A DNA stretch of 64,000 bases, from assembly GCF_902497745.1 (NCBI RefSeq), contig NZ_CABVHJ010000012.1:124001-188000 (forward strand), given 5' to 3'. The translations under genes and the position numbers were made by a program. The notes under the pieces were generated by a model. It had not been told where the DNA came from, did not search any database, and saw only the letters and a list, made by a program, of their open reading frames with translations. The stretch comes from Pseudomonas fluorescens (GTDB taxonomy: Bacteria > Pseudomonadota > Gammaproteobacteria > Pseudomonadales > Pseudomonadaceae). This document shows positions 25,023 through 33,555 of this stretch, piece by piece. Positions within the stretch are counted from its first letter, which is position 1. Every line of letters starts with the position of its first letter.

Positions 25023-26171
25023 ATGACCAGTACCTTTTTCATTCCGGCGGTAAACATCATGGGCAGCGGCTGCCTCGACGAAGCCATGGTCGCCATTCGC
25101 AACTATGGTTTTCGCAAGGCGCTGATCGTCACTGACGCGGGGCTGGCCAAGGCTGGCGTGGCGACGATGGTCGCCGAGAAACTGGCGATGCAGGACATCG
25201 ATTCGGTGATTTTCGACGGCGCCAAACCCAACCCGAGCATTGCCAATGTCGAGTCGGGGCTGGGGCTGCTCAAGGAAAGTCGCTGCGATTTCGTCGTGTC
25301 GCTGGGCGGCGGTTCGCCTCACGATTGCGCCAAAGGCATCGCCCTGTGTGCGACCAACGGCGGACAGATCGCTGATTACGAAGGGGTCGATCAATCGAGC
25401 AAGCCGCAACTGCCACTGATCGCGATTAACACCACCGCCGGCACCGCCAGCGAGATGACGCGCTTCTGCATCATCACCGACGAATCGCGCCACGTGAAAA
25501 TGGCCATCGTCGACCGCAACGTTACGCCGCTGCTGTCGGTCAACGACCCGGAGCTGATGGTCGCCATGCCGAAAAGCCTGACTGCCGCCACCGGCATGGA
25601 CGCGCTGACCCACGCCATCGAAGCCTACGTCTCGACCGCTGCCAACCCGATCACCGATGCCTGCGCTTTGAAAGCCATGACCCTGATCAGCAACAATCTG
25701 CGCCTGGCCGTGCGCGACGGCAGCGACCTCGCCGCGCGGGAAAACATGGCTTACGCGCAGTTTCTCGCCGGCATGGCCTTCAACAATGCCTCGCTCGGCT
25801 ATGTGCATGCGATGGCGCATCAATTGGGCGGTTTCTATGACTTGCCCCATGGCGTGTGCAACGCCGTGCTGCTGCCCCACGTGCAGACGTTCAATGCGCT
25901 GGTGTGTGCCGATCGGCTGACCGATGTCGCTCACGCCATGGGCGCCGACATTCGTGGTTTCAGCGCGGAAGAGGGCGCCCAGGCGGCGATCACTGCCATT
26001 CGTTGTCTGGCCAAAGATGTCGAGATTCCGGGTGGCCTGCGCGAACTCGGCGCCAGGCTCAGTGACATTCCGTTGCTCGCGACCAATGCGCTGAAAGATG
26101 CCTGCGGTTTGACCAATCCCCGGGCTGCGGATCAGCGCCAGATCGAGGAGATTTTTCGTAACGCGTTTTGA
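25023..26171 (+). CDS. Iron-containing alcohol dehydrogenase (class III)
   Basis: This 382-residue NAD-dependent dehydrogenase has the nucleotide-binding GGGSPHDCAKGIAL, the conserved TTAGTASEMT, and the metal-binding set at TGMDALTHAIEAYVS and GYVHAMAHQLGGFYDLPHGVCNAVLLPH. It resembles YiaY/AdhB-type enzymes that interconvert short alcohols and aldehydes. The ATG at 25023 follows AGGAGACG and is chosen over one 18 bases upstream. It is transcribed alone behind an ANR-like box, fitting a fermentation or low-oxygen redox role. The alcohol used cannot be told. Confidence 0.9.
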   Translation: MTSTFFIPAVNIMGSGCLDEAMVAIRNYGFRKALIVTDAGLAKAGVATMVAEKLAMQDIDSVIFDGAKPNPSIANVESGLGLLKESRCDFVVSLGGGSPHDCAKGIALCATNGGQIADYEGVDQSSKPQLPLIAINTTAGTASEMTRFCIITDESRHVKMAIVDRNVTPLLSVNDPELMVAMPKSLTAATGMDALTHAIEAYVSTAANPITDACALKAMTLISNNLRLAVRDGSDLAARENMAYAQFLAGMAFNNASLGYVHAMAHQLGGFYDLPHGVCNAVLLPHVQTFNALVCADRLTDVAHAMGADIRGFSAEEGAQAAITAIRCLAKDVEIPGGLRELGARLSDIPLLATNALKDACGLTNPRAADQRQIEEIFRNAF

Positions 26172-26199
26172 GGAGCAGACTGGGTGAAAGTCTTGAACG

Positions 26200-26802
26200 T
26201 CAGGTTTTGCTGTTCACGGTCACAGTAAAGGTTCGAACGCGGCCCCAGTCTGAATTCTTGCCATCAATGTTGTGAACGGCGGACGTGCGGTACTGTCCGG
26301 CAGGTAAGGGCTGCGTCACCTGAGTACGCCATTGCCGGGTGCTGTCCACATTGGCTCTGGCAATCTCAAGGCCAGTGTCCAGATCGAAAATGTTAACCAA
26401 GCCTGTGGCCTGTGTGACATTACCCGAAAAGACCGGAACTGCATCTACCTTGGCCCCCTCTTGCGGTTCGATAATCACCGGGACGTCGATAGCGGGCCGC
26501 AACCGCACGGTATATTTGCGCTCCTCACTCCATTCTGACGTGATGCCTTCCCACATCTGGTGGGCGCGAATCCCCTGTGGTCCCGGAAACTGGGCACCGC
26601 TGATGCTAAACGCCCATCGTCCATTTGCGCTGACCTGTCCATCACCGAGCGAATGTGTGTTTTCAATGTTCCAGACCTGCACCAGCGCACCCGGTATACC
26701 GCTGCCGAGCAACAGTGTTGCAGGCCCGGTAGTGCTGCCCTCTTCGGGCAGCGTGATGGTCGGCGGGGCTGGTTGGGTATTCTGCTCGTCGGGCGTGCTC
26801 AT
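26200..26802 (-). CDS. Protein with tandem Ig-like domains, function unknown
   Basis: This 200-residue protein holds two beta-sandwich repeats of bacterial Ig-like type. One is roughly 15-105 (TLPEEGSTTGPATLLLGSGIPGALVQVWN, then NGRWAFSISG) and the other about 108-197 (IEPQEGAKVDAVPVFSGN, then TRQWRTQVTQPLPAGQYRTSAVHNI). There is no signal peptide or anchor, so it is either cytoplasmic or leaves by another route. It is divergent from the delta-60-repeat gene across a 220-base AT-rich gap. The pairing suggests a shared surface or secreted role. The domain resembles those in large adhesins. Confidence 0.7.
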   Translation of the reverse strand: MSTPDEQNTQPAPPTITLPEEGSTTGPATLLLGSGIPGALVQVWNIENTHSLGDGQVSANGRWAFSISGAQFPGPQGIRAHQMWEGITSEWSEERKYTVRLRPAIDVPVIIEPQEGAKVDAVPVFSGNVTQATGLVNIFDLDTGLEIARANVDSTRQWRTQVTQPLPAGQYRTSAVHNIDGKNSDWGRVRTFTVTVNSKT

Positions 26803-27022
26803 TGCTTTTCTCGTTTCGGGCTGAATTTGAGTCGAGAGATTGGCATGACGAATTTCGTTTCGAACCTGTAAAAACTACCAGTTTTTTAGCTTTTTTTGCT
26901 TGATTGGTAATTTCATTTTCTTCTAAAAAACTGTCATTTCTGTCAGTTGTCTGGCGTGGTTGCTTCGGATCGAATGCTCTGACAACGGGGGTCGACTTCG
27001 ATCTCTCAAGGAGCACACGAAC
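26803..27022. other. AT-rich divergent promoter region
   Basis: This 220-base gap between divergent genes is markedly more AT-rich than its surroundings, with T-runs (gttttttagctttttttgc) and A-runs. Such composition is typical of promoters silenced by MvaT/H-NS-like proteins in pseudomonads. No clear operator palindrome is visible. Confidence 0.45.
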
Positions 27023-28324
27023 ATGCCGAAAGCCACAGCACCCACAGTATCGAAAGCCCCCAGAACAGCAAAAGCACAATCAGCGGGAGAACTGGATGAT
27101 CGCTTTGGCCTGCGAACACTGAAATTTCCCGAAGCGAGCAAGACCATTGGTCATGGGGTGGCGATAACGCCGTCGGGGCAGATCATGGTCAGCGCAACCG
27201 TTGAGCTCTCAGGGCTTTCGTACTACGGCCTGACGCGTCTGGATGCCAATGGCAATCCAGATCCGGGCTTTGGTAATGCCGGCCATCTTCACGGCCATTT
27301 TGGTAGTGGTCGGCTGTCGCAAGGCGGGCAGTTAATCGTTGATGCAAACGGTCGGATCTATCTGTGCGGTGTGATTGGCGTGATCAAAGACACGGCCATC
27401 GATTACCACCAGGTCATCGCCCGCTTCCTGCCCGACGGTTCGCCGGATACCGGGTTCGGCGACGATAAGAGCGGCTATCGGATTGTGCCCACGCGTATTC
27501 CTCTGCTGACAGGTGCCACGGGCGGGCGTCTGATTCTGGCGAAATCCACTCCTCAGGCAGCAGAACCGGACAGACTGCTGTTCGTGACCTCGCAAAAGGG
27601 CAGTGGATTGCTGGCGCGGTTCCATCTCGATGGCTCGGACGATTCATTGTTCGCGACCAATGGCTGGATTGTCCTGACACTGCCAGGGGTGGCGATTGCA
27701 TTGCCGGGAATCGTCCAGCTCGGCAATGGACTGATTCTCGTGCATGGCAAAACACAAGTAACCAACCAGGGATTGGTCATGGCGTTCGACCACACCGGAA
27801 AAGTCGCAGAAGCGTTTGGCAACGAGGGGAGATTGCTGTTGAACCTTCAAAAGGATAACAAGCCGCTCGAGAGCTCGGTGGCGCAGATCATTGTGCAAAC
27901 GTCAGAGCGCTTGCTGTTGATCGGATCGGCGGTCGAAGCGTCGGCAGGGGACAAATTCCAGCATGCCTTCATCAGCGCGATCACCTATGCCGGCCAGATG
28001 GATGAAACGTTCAACGGTGACAACCCTGTTATCACCGCTGCGACAGGAGTACTCGATCTCAGAGGCTGGAAAGCAGGGCTTGCGCTGGATGACATCGCAG
28101 GCAAACGGATCGTCACGGTCGGACAGACATCGGACGGCGAACGACGGTTACTCACGGGAGGCTTTTTGGACGACGGCGCCGTGGATCCGGCATTTGATGT
28201 AAAAGGCGCGGCCGCTATCGAGTGGATTGCGCAGGACGCCTGTCTGCAGGGCTCGTCAATGCTGGTGTTGGGGCAGAGCAATGAAGCGACTCATCTGGTG
28301 CGATTGTTGACAGCGGCGAGCTGA
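27023..28324 (+). CDS. Delta-60 repeat protein, function unknown
   Basis: This 433-residue protein carries about six delta-60-type repeats, recognised by their short turn LD.NG..D..FG..G: for example LDANGNPDPGFGNAG, LPDGSPDTGFGDD, HLDGSDDSLFATNG, DHTGKVAEAFGNEG, TYAGQMDETF and DDGAVDPAFDVKG. These predict a beta-propeller-like fold. The N-terminal 30 residues are basic, low-complexity and rich in Ala, Lys and Pro, not a classical signal peptide. The ATG at 27023 follows AAGGAG; an earlier in-frame start was rejected. It is divergent from the Ig-like protein gene. Confidence 0.8.
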   Translation: MPKATAPTVSKAPRTAKAQSAGELDDRFGLRTLKFPEASKTIGHGVAITPSGQIMVSATVELSGLSYYGLTRLDANGNPDPGFGNAGHLHGHFGSGRLSQGGQLIVDANGRIYLCGVIGVIKDTAIDYHQVIARFLPDGSPDTGFGDDKSGYRIVPTRIPLLTGATGGRLILAKSTPQAAEPDRLLFVTSQKGSGLLARFHLDGSDDSLFATNGWIVLTLPGVAIALPGIVQLGNGLILVHGKTQVTNQGLVMAFDHTGKVAEAFGNEGRLLLNLQKDNKPLESSVAQIIVQTSERLLLIGSAVEASAGDKFQHAFISAITYAGQMDETFNGDNPVITAATGVLDLRGWKAGLALDDIAGKRIVTVGQTSDGERRLLTGGFLDDGAVDPAFDVKGAAAIEWIAQDACLQGSSMLVLGQSNEATHLVRLLTAAS

Positions 28325-28407
28325 CGGGCAGGTTCATCACATTTTCGGTGTGATTGAAATCCGGGCTATCCTGCCGACTCGGACGAACCCCAGTCAGCGA
28401 GCCCTCC

Positions 28408-29319
28408 ATGCTGCAAAAGAGCCTGATCCGCCGCCTCGACCTGATCACCCTGCAACTGTTCGTCGCCGTTCATGAAGAAGGCACGTTGACCCGTGCGGCC
28501 TCGCGCGAAGCCATCGCGGTGTCGGCGGCGAGCAAGCGCCTGATGGAGCTGGAAGAGGCGCTCGGGATCAGCCTGTTCGTGCGTCAGGCCAAGGGCATGA
28601 CCCTGACGCCTGCCGGCGAAACGCTGCTGCACCATGCCCGGCAGATGTTGTTCAACGTCGAGAAAATGGGCCTGGAACTGGGTGAACACAGCCACGGCGT
28701 GCGCGGTTATGTGCGCATGCTGGCGAACCTGTCGGCGATCATTCAGTTTCTTCCCGAAGACTTGCGCGACTTCTCCGCGCAGCACCCGCAGGTCAAGACC
28801 GACCTTGAAGAGCGACCCAGTGCCGGGGTGATTCAGGGGGTGCTCGATGGCGTGGCGGATCTCGGCATCTGCTCCAACGACAGCGACACCAAAGGTCTGC
28901 GCAGCGTGTTGTACCGCGAGGACAAACTGGTGGTGGTGATGCTGCCAGAGCATCCCTTGGCCGCGCGTGAATCGGTGGCGTTCGATGAGACGCTGGACAG
29001 CGATTATGTCGGTTTGCACGCCGCCAGCTCGATCAATATGCGCACCCATGCGGCGGCGCGTCAGGCTGGCAAGGTGCTGCGCATTCGCATTCATGTACCG
29101 GGGTTCGATGCGGTGTGCCGGATGGTTCAGGCCAACATGGGCATCGGCATTTTGCCGCAGCGCGCTTATGAACTGTTTGGTCAGGCGCTGGGGTTGCACG
29201 CGGTGCCGTTGACGGATGACTGGTCGGATCGCGCGTTGATTGTGGTGGTGCGCGATGAGGCGGGGTTATCGCCGGTGAGTCGGTTGTTGTTTGAGCATTT
29301 GCGGGGGCAGGGCGAGTAG
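28408..29319 (+). CDS. LysR-family transcriptional regulator
   Basis: This 303-residue regulator has the HTH at about 10-65 (LITLQLFVAVHEEGTLTRAASREAIAVSAASKRLMELEEALG) and a periplasmic-binding-like effector domain (LPEDLRDFSAQHPQVKTDLEE to GIGILPQRAYELFG). It lies upstream of the CoA transferase and lyase genes in the same direction, separated by a REP doublet, and probably regulates them. LysR regulators are often divergent from their targets, so this tandem arrangement makes the link suggestive only. The ATG at 28408 gives the normal N-terminus. Confidence 0.88.
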   Translation: MLQKSLIRRLDLITLQLFVAVHEEGTLTRAASREAIAVSAASKRLMELEEALGISLFVRQAKGMTLTPAGETLLHHARQMLFNVEKMGLELGEHSHGVRGYVRMLANLSAIIQFLPEDLRDFSAQHPQVKTDLEERPSAGVIQGVLDGVADLGICSNDSDTKGLRSVLYREDKLVVVMLPEHPLAARESVAFDETLDSDYVGLHAASSINMRTHAAARQAGKVLRIRIHVPGFDAVCRMVQANMGIGILPQRAYELFGQALGLHAVPLTDDWSDRALIVVVRDEAGLSPVSRLLFEHLRGQGE

Positions 29320-29343
29320 ATCTCCAGTGAATGTTCCGGCCTC

Positions 29344-29435
29344 TTCGCGAGCAAGCTCGCTCCCACAGTGGATGTGTGTTGAACACAGAATCTGCAGCCG
29401 CCACGAAACCCTGTGGGAGCGAGCCTGCTCGCGAA
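29344..29435. repeat. REP doublet
   Basis: TTCGCGAGCAAGCTCGCTCC and GGGAGCGAGCCTGCTCGCGA lie between the lysR gene and the CoA transferase gene. A separate small inverted repeat, TTCGCATTTCGCGAA, follows near 29470 and may be a regulator site. Confidence 0.9.
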
Positions 29436-29569
29436 GACTGATTTGAATTCACCACATCACTCCCGAGCGTTCGCATTTCGCGAACGCCCATTGCCGAGAG
29501 ACGGCTGGATTGCCCGATCATCGTTCCTCTAGCCTTGGCGCATATTCCAAGAACAAGAGGTACCCCGCG

Positions 29570-30763
29570 ATGACTGCCCCCTTGAGTGCGATCAAAGTGA
29601 TCGAGATCGGCACCCTGATCGCCGCGCCGTTTGCCGCGCGCATGCTCGCCGAGTTCGGCGCCGAAGTGATCAAGATCGAAGCCATGGGTCAGGGCGACCC
29701 GCTGCGCAAATGGCGCAAGCTGCACGAAGGCACGTCGCTGTGGTGGTACCTGCAATCACGCAACAAGAAATCCCTGGCGCTCAACCTGAAATCCGCCGAA
29801 GGCATCGAACTGGTAAAGCAACTGGCCAGTGATGCTGACGTGATCATCGAAAACCTGCGCCCCGGTGCGCTGGAAAAGCTGGGTCTGGGCTGGGACGTAC
29901 TCCACGCGCTGAACCCCAATCTCACCCTCGTGCGTATTTCCGGCTACGGCCAGACCGGCCCGTACCGCGATCGTCCGGGTTTCGGCGCGATCGGCGAGGC
30001 CATGGGCGGCATTCGTTACACCACCGGCAGCCCCGGTTCGCCACCGGCGCGGGTCGGTGTCAGCCTCGGCGATTCGCTGGCTTCATTACATGCGGTGATC
30101 GGCGCGCTGATGTCGCTGCTGCGGGTCAAGACCGGGCAGGGCGGCGGGCAAGTGGTCGACGTATCGCTGGCTGAAAGCGTGTTCAACGTCATGGAGAGCC
30201 TGGTGCCGGAATACGACATGCTCGGCCATGTTCGCGAACGTAGCGGCGGCGCCTTGCCGGGTATCGCACCATCCAATACTTACCTCACGGCTGATGGCGC
30301 TTACGTGGTGATCGCCGGCAACAGTGACCCGATTTACAAGCGTCTGATGCACACCATTGGCCGCGAAGACCTGGCTGATGCCGAAGAATTTGCCCATAAC
30401 GATGGGCGCGCCGCCAAAAGCGGTGTGCTCGACGCCGCCATCACCCACTGGACCAGCAGCCAGCCGATCAACGATGTGCTCGCCGCGCTCGAAGCCGCTG
30501 AAGTGCCCGCGGGGCGAATCTATTCGGTGGCCGACATCGTTGCCGATCCGCACTATCAGGCGCGGGGCATGTTGCTCAATGCGCAACTGCCCGGCGGCGC
30601 AACAGTGAAAATGCCTGGCATCGTGCCAAAACTCTCGGAAACCCCCGGCGGCGTGAACTGGTCGGGGCCGAAACTCGGCCAGCACACCGACGGCATCCTC
30701 GCCGGCCTCGGCCTGACAGAGCTGGATATCGAACGCCTGAAAAACCAGGGGGTGGTGCAATGA
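29570..30763 (+). CDS. CaiB/BaiF family CoA transferase (class III)
   Basis: This 397-residue class III CoA transferase has the N-terminal GTLIAAPFAARMLAEFGAEVIKIE, the CoA-binding stretch RNKKSLALNLKS, the block SGYGQTGPYRDRPGFGAIGEAMGG, and the candidate catalytic Asp in VGVSLGDSLASLHAV. Such enzymes move CoA from succinyl-CoA or similar to an organic acid. It overlaps the next gene (HMG-CoA lyase family) by four bases, so the acid activated here is probably what the lyase cleaves. The ATG at 29570 follows AAGAGG. The acid is not identified. Confidence 0.88.
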   Translation: MTAPLSAIKVIEIGTLIAAPFAARMLAEFGAEVIKIEAMGQGDPLRKWRKLHEGTSLWWYLQSRNKKSLALNLKSAEGIELVKQLASDADVIIENLRPGALEKLGLGWDVLHALNPNLTLVRISGYGQTGPYRDRPGFGAIGEAMGGIRYTTGSPGSPPARVGVSLGDSLASLHAVIGALMSLLRVKTGQGGGQVVDVSLAESVFNVMESLVPEYDMLGHVRERSGGALPGIAPSNTYLTADGAYVVIAGNSDPIYKRLMHTIGREDLADAEEFAHNDGRAAKSGVLDAAITHWTSSQPINDVLAALEAAEVPAGRIYSVADIVADPHYQARGMLLNAQLPGGATVKMPGIVPKLSETPGGVNWSGPKLGQHTDGILAGLGLTELDIERLKNQGVVQ

Positions 30764-31686
30764 TCACCGACTATTCGCAAACCCTGATCGTCCAGGAAGT
30801 CTCGCCCCGCGACGGCTTGCAGATCGAGCCGACGTGGGTGGAAACCGCTGACAAGATCGCGCTGATCGATCAACTGGCGCTGGCCGGTTTCAACCGCATC
30901 GAAGCCGGCTCGTTCGTCTCACCGAAAGCCATTCCGGCACTGCGCGATGGCGAGCAAGTCTTCACCGGCATTCAACGCCAGCCGGGGGTGATTTATGTCG
31001 CGCTGATTCCCAACCTCAAAGGCGCGCAGCGTGCATTGGCGGCGGGTGCCGACGAGTTGAATCTGGTGATGTCCGCTAGCCAGACGCACAACTTGGCCAA
31101 CATGCGCATGCGCTGCGAGGATTCGCTGGCGGCGTTTGCAGAGATTGTGGCGTTTGCGAGCGGCTCCGGCGTGCGCCTCAACGGCAGCGTCGCCACGACT
31201 TTCGGTTGCCCGTTCGAAGGTCATATCGACGAGGATCGCGTGCTGCAAATCGTCGACGCTTATCAGGAACTGGGCATTGCCGGTATCACCCTCGCCGACA
31301 CCACCGGCATGGCCAATCCGCGTCAGGTAGATCGCTTGGTGCGGCGCGTGTTGCAGCGGGTTTCGCCGGCCGATCTGACCCTTCATTTCCACAACACCCG
31401 TGGTCTGGGTCTGTGCAATGTGCTGGCGGCTTACGAGGCGGGCGCGCGGCGATTCGATGCGGCGCTTGGCGGTCTCGGTGGCTGTCCGTTTGCGCCGGGC
31501 GCGTCGGGCAATATCTGCACTGAAGACCTGGTAAACCTGTGCGATGAGATCGGTATTCACACTGGCATCGACTTGACGCTGCTGCTGAAACTCTCCCGAG
31601 GATTGCCGGACCTGCTGGGCCACGAAGTCCCCGGCCAACTGACCAAGGCCGGACGCAACTGCGACCTGCACCCGATCCCCATCTGA
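30760..31686 (+). CDS. Hydroxymethylglutaryl-CoA lyase family enzyme
   Basis: This 308-residue TIM-barrel lyase opens VQEVSPRDGLQIEP, has the metal-binding LHFHNTRGLGLCNVLAAYEAG, and the catalytic-Cys loop GGLGGCPFAPGASGNICTED. It should cleave HMG-CoA to acetyl-CoA and acetoacetate, or a related 3-hydroxy-3-methyl acyl-CoA such as citramalyl-CoA. The ATGA overlap with the CoA transferase gene argues for a two-step pathway. Because it is paired with a CoA transferase and not with leucine or isovalerate genes, I give no mvaB symbol. Length is normal. Confidence 0.87.
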   Translation: MITDYSQTLIVQEVSPRDGLQIEPTWVETADKIALIDQLALAGFNRIEAGSFVSPKAIPALRDGEQVFTGIQRQPGVIYVALIPNLKGAQRALAAGADELNLVMSASQTHNLANMRMRCEDSLAAFAEIVAFASGSGVRLNGSVATTFGCPFEGHIDEDRVLQIVDAYQELGIAGITLADTTGMANPRQVDRLVRRVLQRVSPADLTLHFHNTRGLGLCNVLAAYEAGARRFDAALGGLGGCPFAPGASGNICTEDLVNLCDEIGIHTGIDLTLLLKLSRGLPDLLGHEVPGQLTKAGRNCDLHPIPI

Positions 31687-31701
31687 ATATACAAATCCCC
31701 C

Positions 31702-31791
31702 TGTGGGAGCGAGCTTGCTCGCGAAGGCGGTATGTCATTCACATTTGATTTCGACTGACTCGACGCCTTCGCGAGCAAGCTCACTCCCACA
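31702..31791. repeat. REP doublet
   Basis: TGTGGGAGCGAGCTTGCTCG and an inverted partner with one changed base (CTCACTCCC) lie between the lyase gene and the MFS gene. Confidence 0.9.
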
Positions 31792-31872
31792 AAAAAACGC
31801 TCCACAGTGAGCGTCATAACCAGACAACAAAAACAATCGGACGCCCATCGGCAGTCCGCCTGGAGAACAACT

Positions 31873-33204
31873 ATGAGCCTCAATGTAATGGAGGCGGGCG
31901 CCCGTCCGTCCGTCGATCACGACGCCGAAAAAGCCCTGGTCAGCAAAGTCGCCTGGCGTCTGATGCCGCTGATCATGGTCTGCTACCTGTTCGCTTTTTT
32001 CGACCGCATCAACATCAGCTTCGCCAAGTTCCAGTTGCAGACCGATCTGAGCCTGAGCGACACCGCGTACGGCCTCGGCGCCGGGCTGTTCGTCGTCGGT
32101 TACGTGCTGTTCGAAGTGCCGAGCAACATGATGCTGTACAAGGTCGGCGCACGGCGCTGGATCGCGCGGATCATGATGTCCTGGGGCGTGGCGACGGCAG
32201 CGATGGTGTTCGTCAACAGCGAATGGCAGTTCTATGCGCTGCGCTTTGTGATCGGTGCGATGGAGGCCGGTTTTGCCCCGGGCGTGCTGTATTACCTGAC
32301 GCTGTGGTTTCCGCAGCACTTCCGTGGCCGCATTACCTCGATGCTGTTTCTCGCTTCGGCATTCGCCGGACTGGTCGGCGCGCCGTTCTCCGGTCTGGTA
32401 CTGGAACACCTCGACGGCGTGCTGCAAATGCGCGGCTGGCACTGGCTGTTCCTGCTCGGCGGTGTGCCGTGCATCGGCCTTGGTTTTCTGGTGCTAATGC
32501 TGCTCAAGGATCGCATCGAGGATGCGCACTGGCTGACTGCCGACGAGAAAAAATTGTTGTCCAGCCGCATCGCCCAGCATGAGCCGCACAAGAGCGGCGG
32601 GTCGTTGCTCGCGGCGTTGAAGATTCCCGGTTTTCTGACGTTGGGGTTGATCTACTTTCTGATCCAGGTGGCGTCCTACGGCTTGAACTTCTGGGCGCCG
32701 CAATTGATCCGCAGCGCCGGCACCGAGAGCCCGGTGATGATCGGTCTGCTGACGGCTATCCCGTACATTTGCGGGGCGATCAGCATGGTGGTGATCGGGC
32801 GTTTGTCGGACGCGACCGGTGAGCGGCGCAAGTTTGTCGCCGGGTTGGTGATTGTCGGGGCGATCGGCTTTTTCAGTGCGGGGATTTTCGCCAGCCACAC
32901 CACGTTCCTGATCGTTGCACTTGGTTTGCTTGGCGCTGGCATCATCGCCTCGATCCCGAGCTTCTGGACCTTGCCACCGAAGTTGTTGGCCGGGGCAGGC
33001 GCTGGTGCGGCGGGCGGGATTGCGGTGATCAACACACTGGGGCAATTCGGCGGAATCGTCAGCCCGGTGATGGTTGGGCGGATCAAGGATTTGACCGGGA
33101 GTACCACGCCGGCGCTGTATGTCATAGGCGTGGCTGCGTTTATCGCTGCAGCACTGTTGCTGTGGGGGTTGCCGCAGAAATTGCGCACGCTCGATAAGTT
33201 CTGA
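31873..33204 (+). CDS. MFS transporter of the anion:cation symporter (phthalate permease-like) family
   Basis: This 443-residue protein has 12 predicted membrane segments. The signature YLFAFFDRINISFAKFQLQTDLSLSDTAYGLGAGLF and FRGRITSMLFLASAFAG place it in the ACS family, which imports organic anions such as glucarate, phthalate or tartrate. It follows the CoA transferase and lyase genes after a REP doublet, so it is a good candidate importer for the acid they break down. The ATG at 31873 follows TGGAGAAC; a longer reading of 22 residues was rejected. Confidence 0.88.
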   Translation: MSLNVMEAGARPSVDHDAEKALVSKVAWRLMPLIMVCYLFAFFDRINISFAKFQLQTDLSLSDTAYGLGAGLFVVGYVLFEVPSNMMLYKVGARRWIARIMMSWGVATAAMVFVNSEWQFYALRFVIGAMEAGFAPGVLYYLTLWFPQHFRGRITSMLFLASAFAGLVGAPFSGLVLEHLDGVLQMRGWHWLFLLGGVPCIGLGFLVLMLLKDRIEDAHWLTADEKKLLSSRIAQHEPHKSGGSLLAALKIPGFLTLGLIYFLIQVASYGLNFWAPQLIRSAGTESPVMIGLLTAIPYICGAISMVVIGRLSDATGERRKFVAGLVIVGAIGFFSAGIFASHTTFLIVALGLLGAGIIASIPSFWTLPPKLLAGAGAGAAGGIAVINTLGQFGGIVSPVMVGRIKDLTGSTTPALYVIGVAAFIAAALLLWGLPQKLRTLDKF

Positions 33205-33229
33205 GATCTGTGGTGTCTGCAATGACGCC

Positions 33230-33311
33230 TTCGCGAGCAAGCTCGCTCCCACAGTTGATCGCATTCCTCCAGTTGGAATTCGGCACCTGTGGGAGCGAGC
33301 TTGCTCGCGAA
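33230..33311. repeat. REP doublet
   Basis: TTCGCGAGCAAGCTCGCTCC and its inverted partner come directly after the MFS gene. The 33205-33555 gap otherwise holds only the gene remnant at 33352-33479. Confidence 0.92.
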
Positions 33312-33351
33312 GACTGACTTCCAGACACTGATAAATCACGGATTGGTTCCA

Positions 33352-33479
33352 TCAGTTAACAGCCACCCCATTTTTCTCAAACACACGAATCAACACCACC
33401 CCGGCAATCGCCAACATCGCCCCAACGCCCGCAACGCTGTCAACGACTTCTCGCTACCAAGCGGGAAATGCACTTTGGT
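33352..33479 (-). pseudogene. Remnant of a DMT/SMR-type transporter C-terminus
   Basis: On the minus strand the bases encode the end of a small multidrug or EamA transporter. AMLAIAGVVLIRVFEKNG followed by AVN and a stop is preceded, in a different frame, by VHFPLGSEKSLTALRALG. The two join naturally only if a frameshift near 33425 is allowed, and a stop sits just upstream at 33480. Only about 40 residues remain and the rest of the gene is gone. The final-helix motif GAMLAIAGVVLIR is typical of the superfamily. A neutral chance match is possible but the motif is strong. Confidence 0.5.
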
Positions 33480-33555
33480 TTACTGATGATTCGGTTGAAA
33501 GGGCCGATACAGCAGGGGATAGTGCGCGGCTGAAAAAGTGCTCAAGGAGCGGGAA

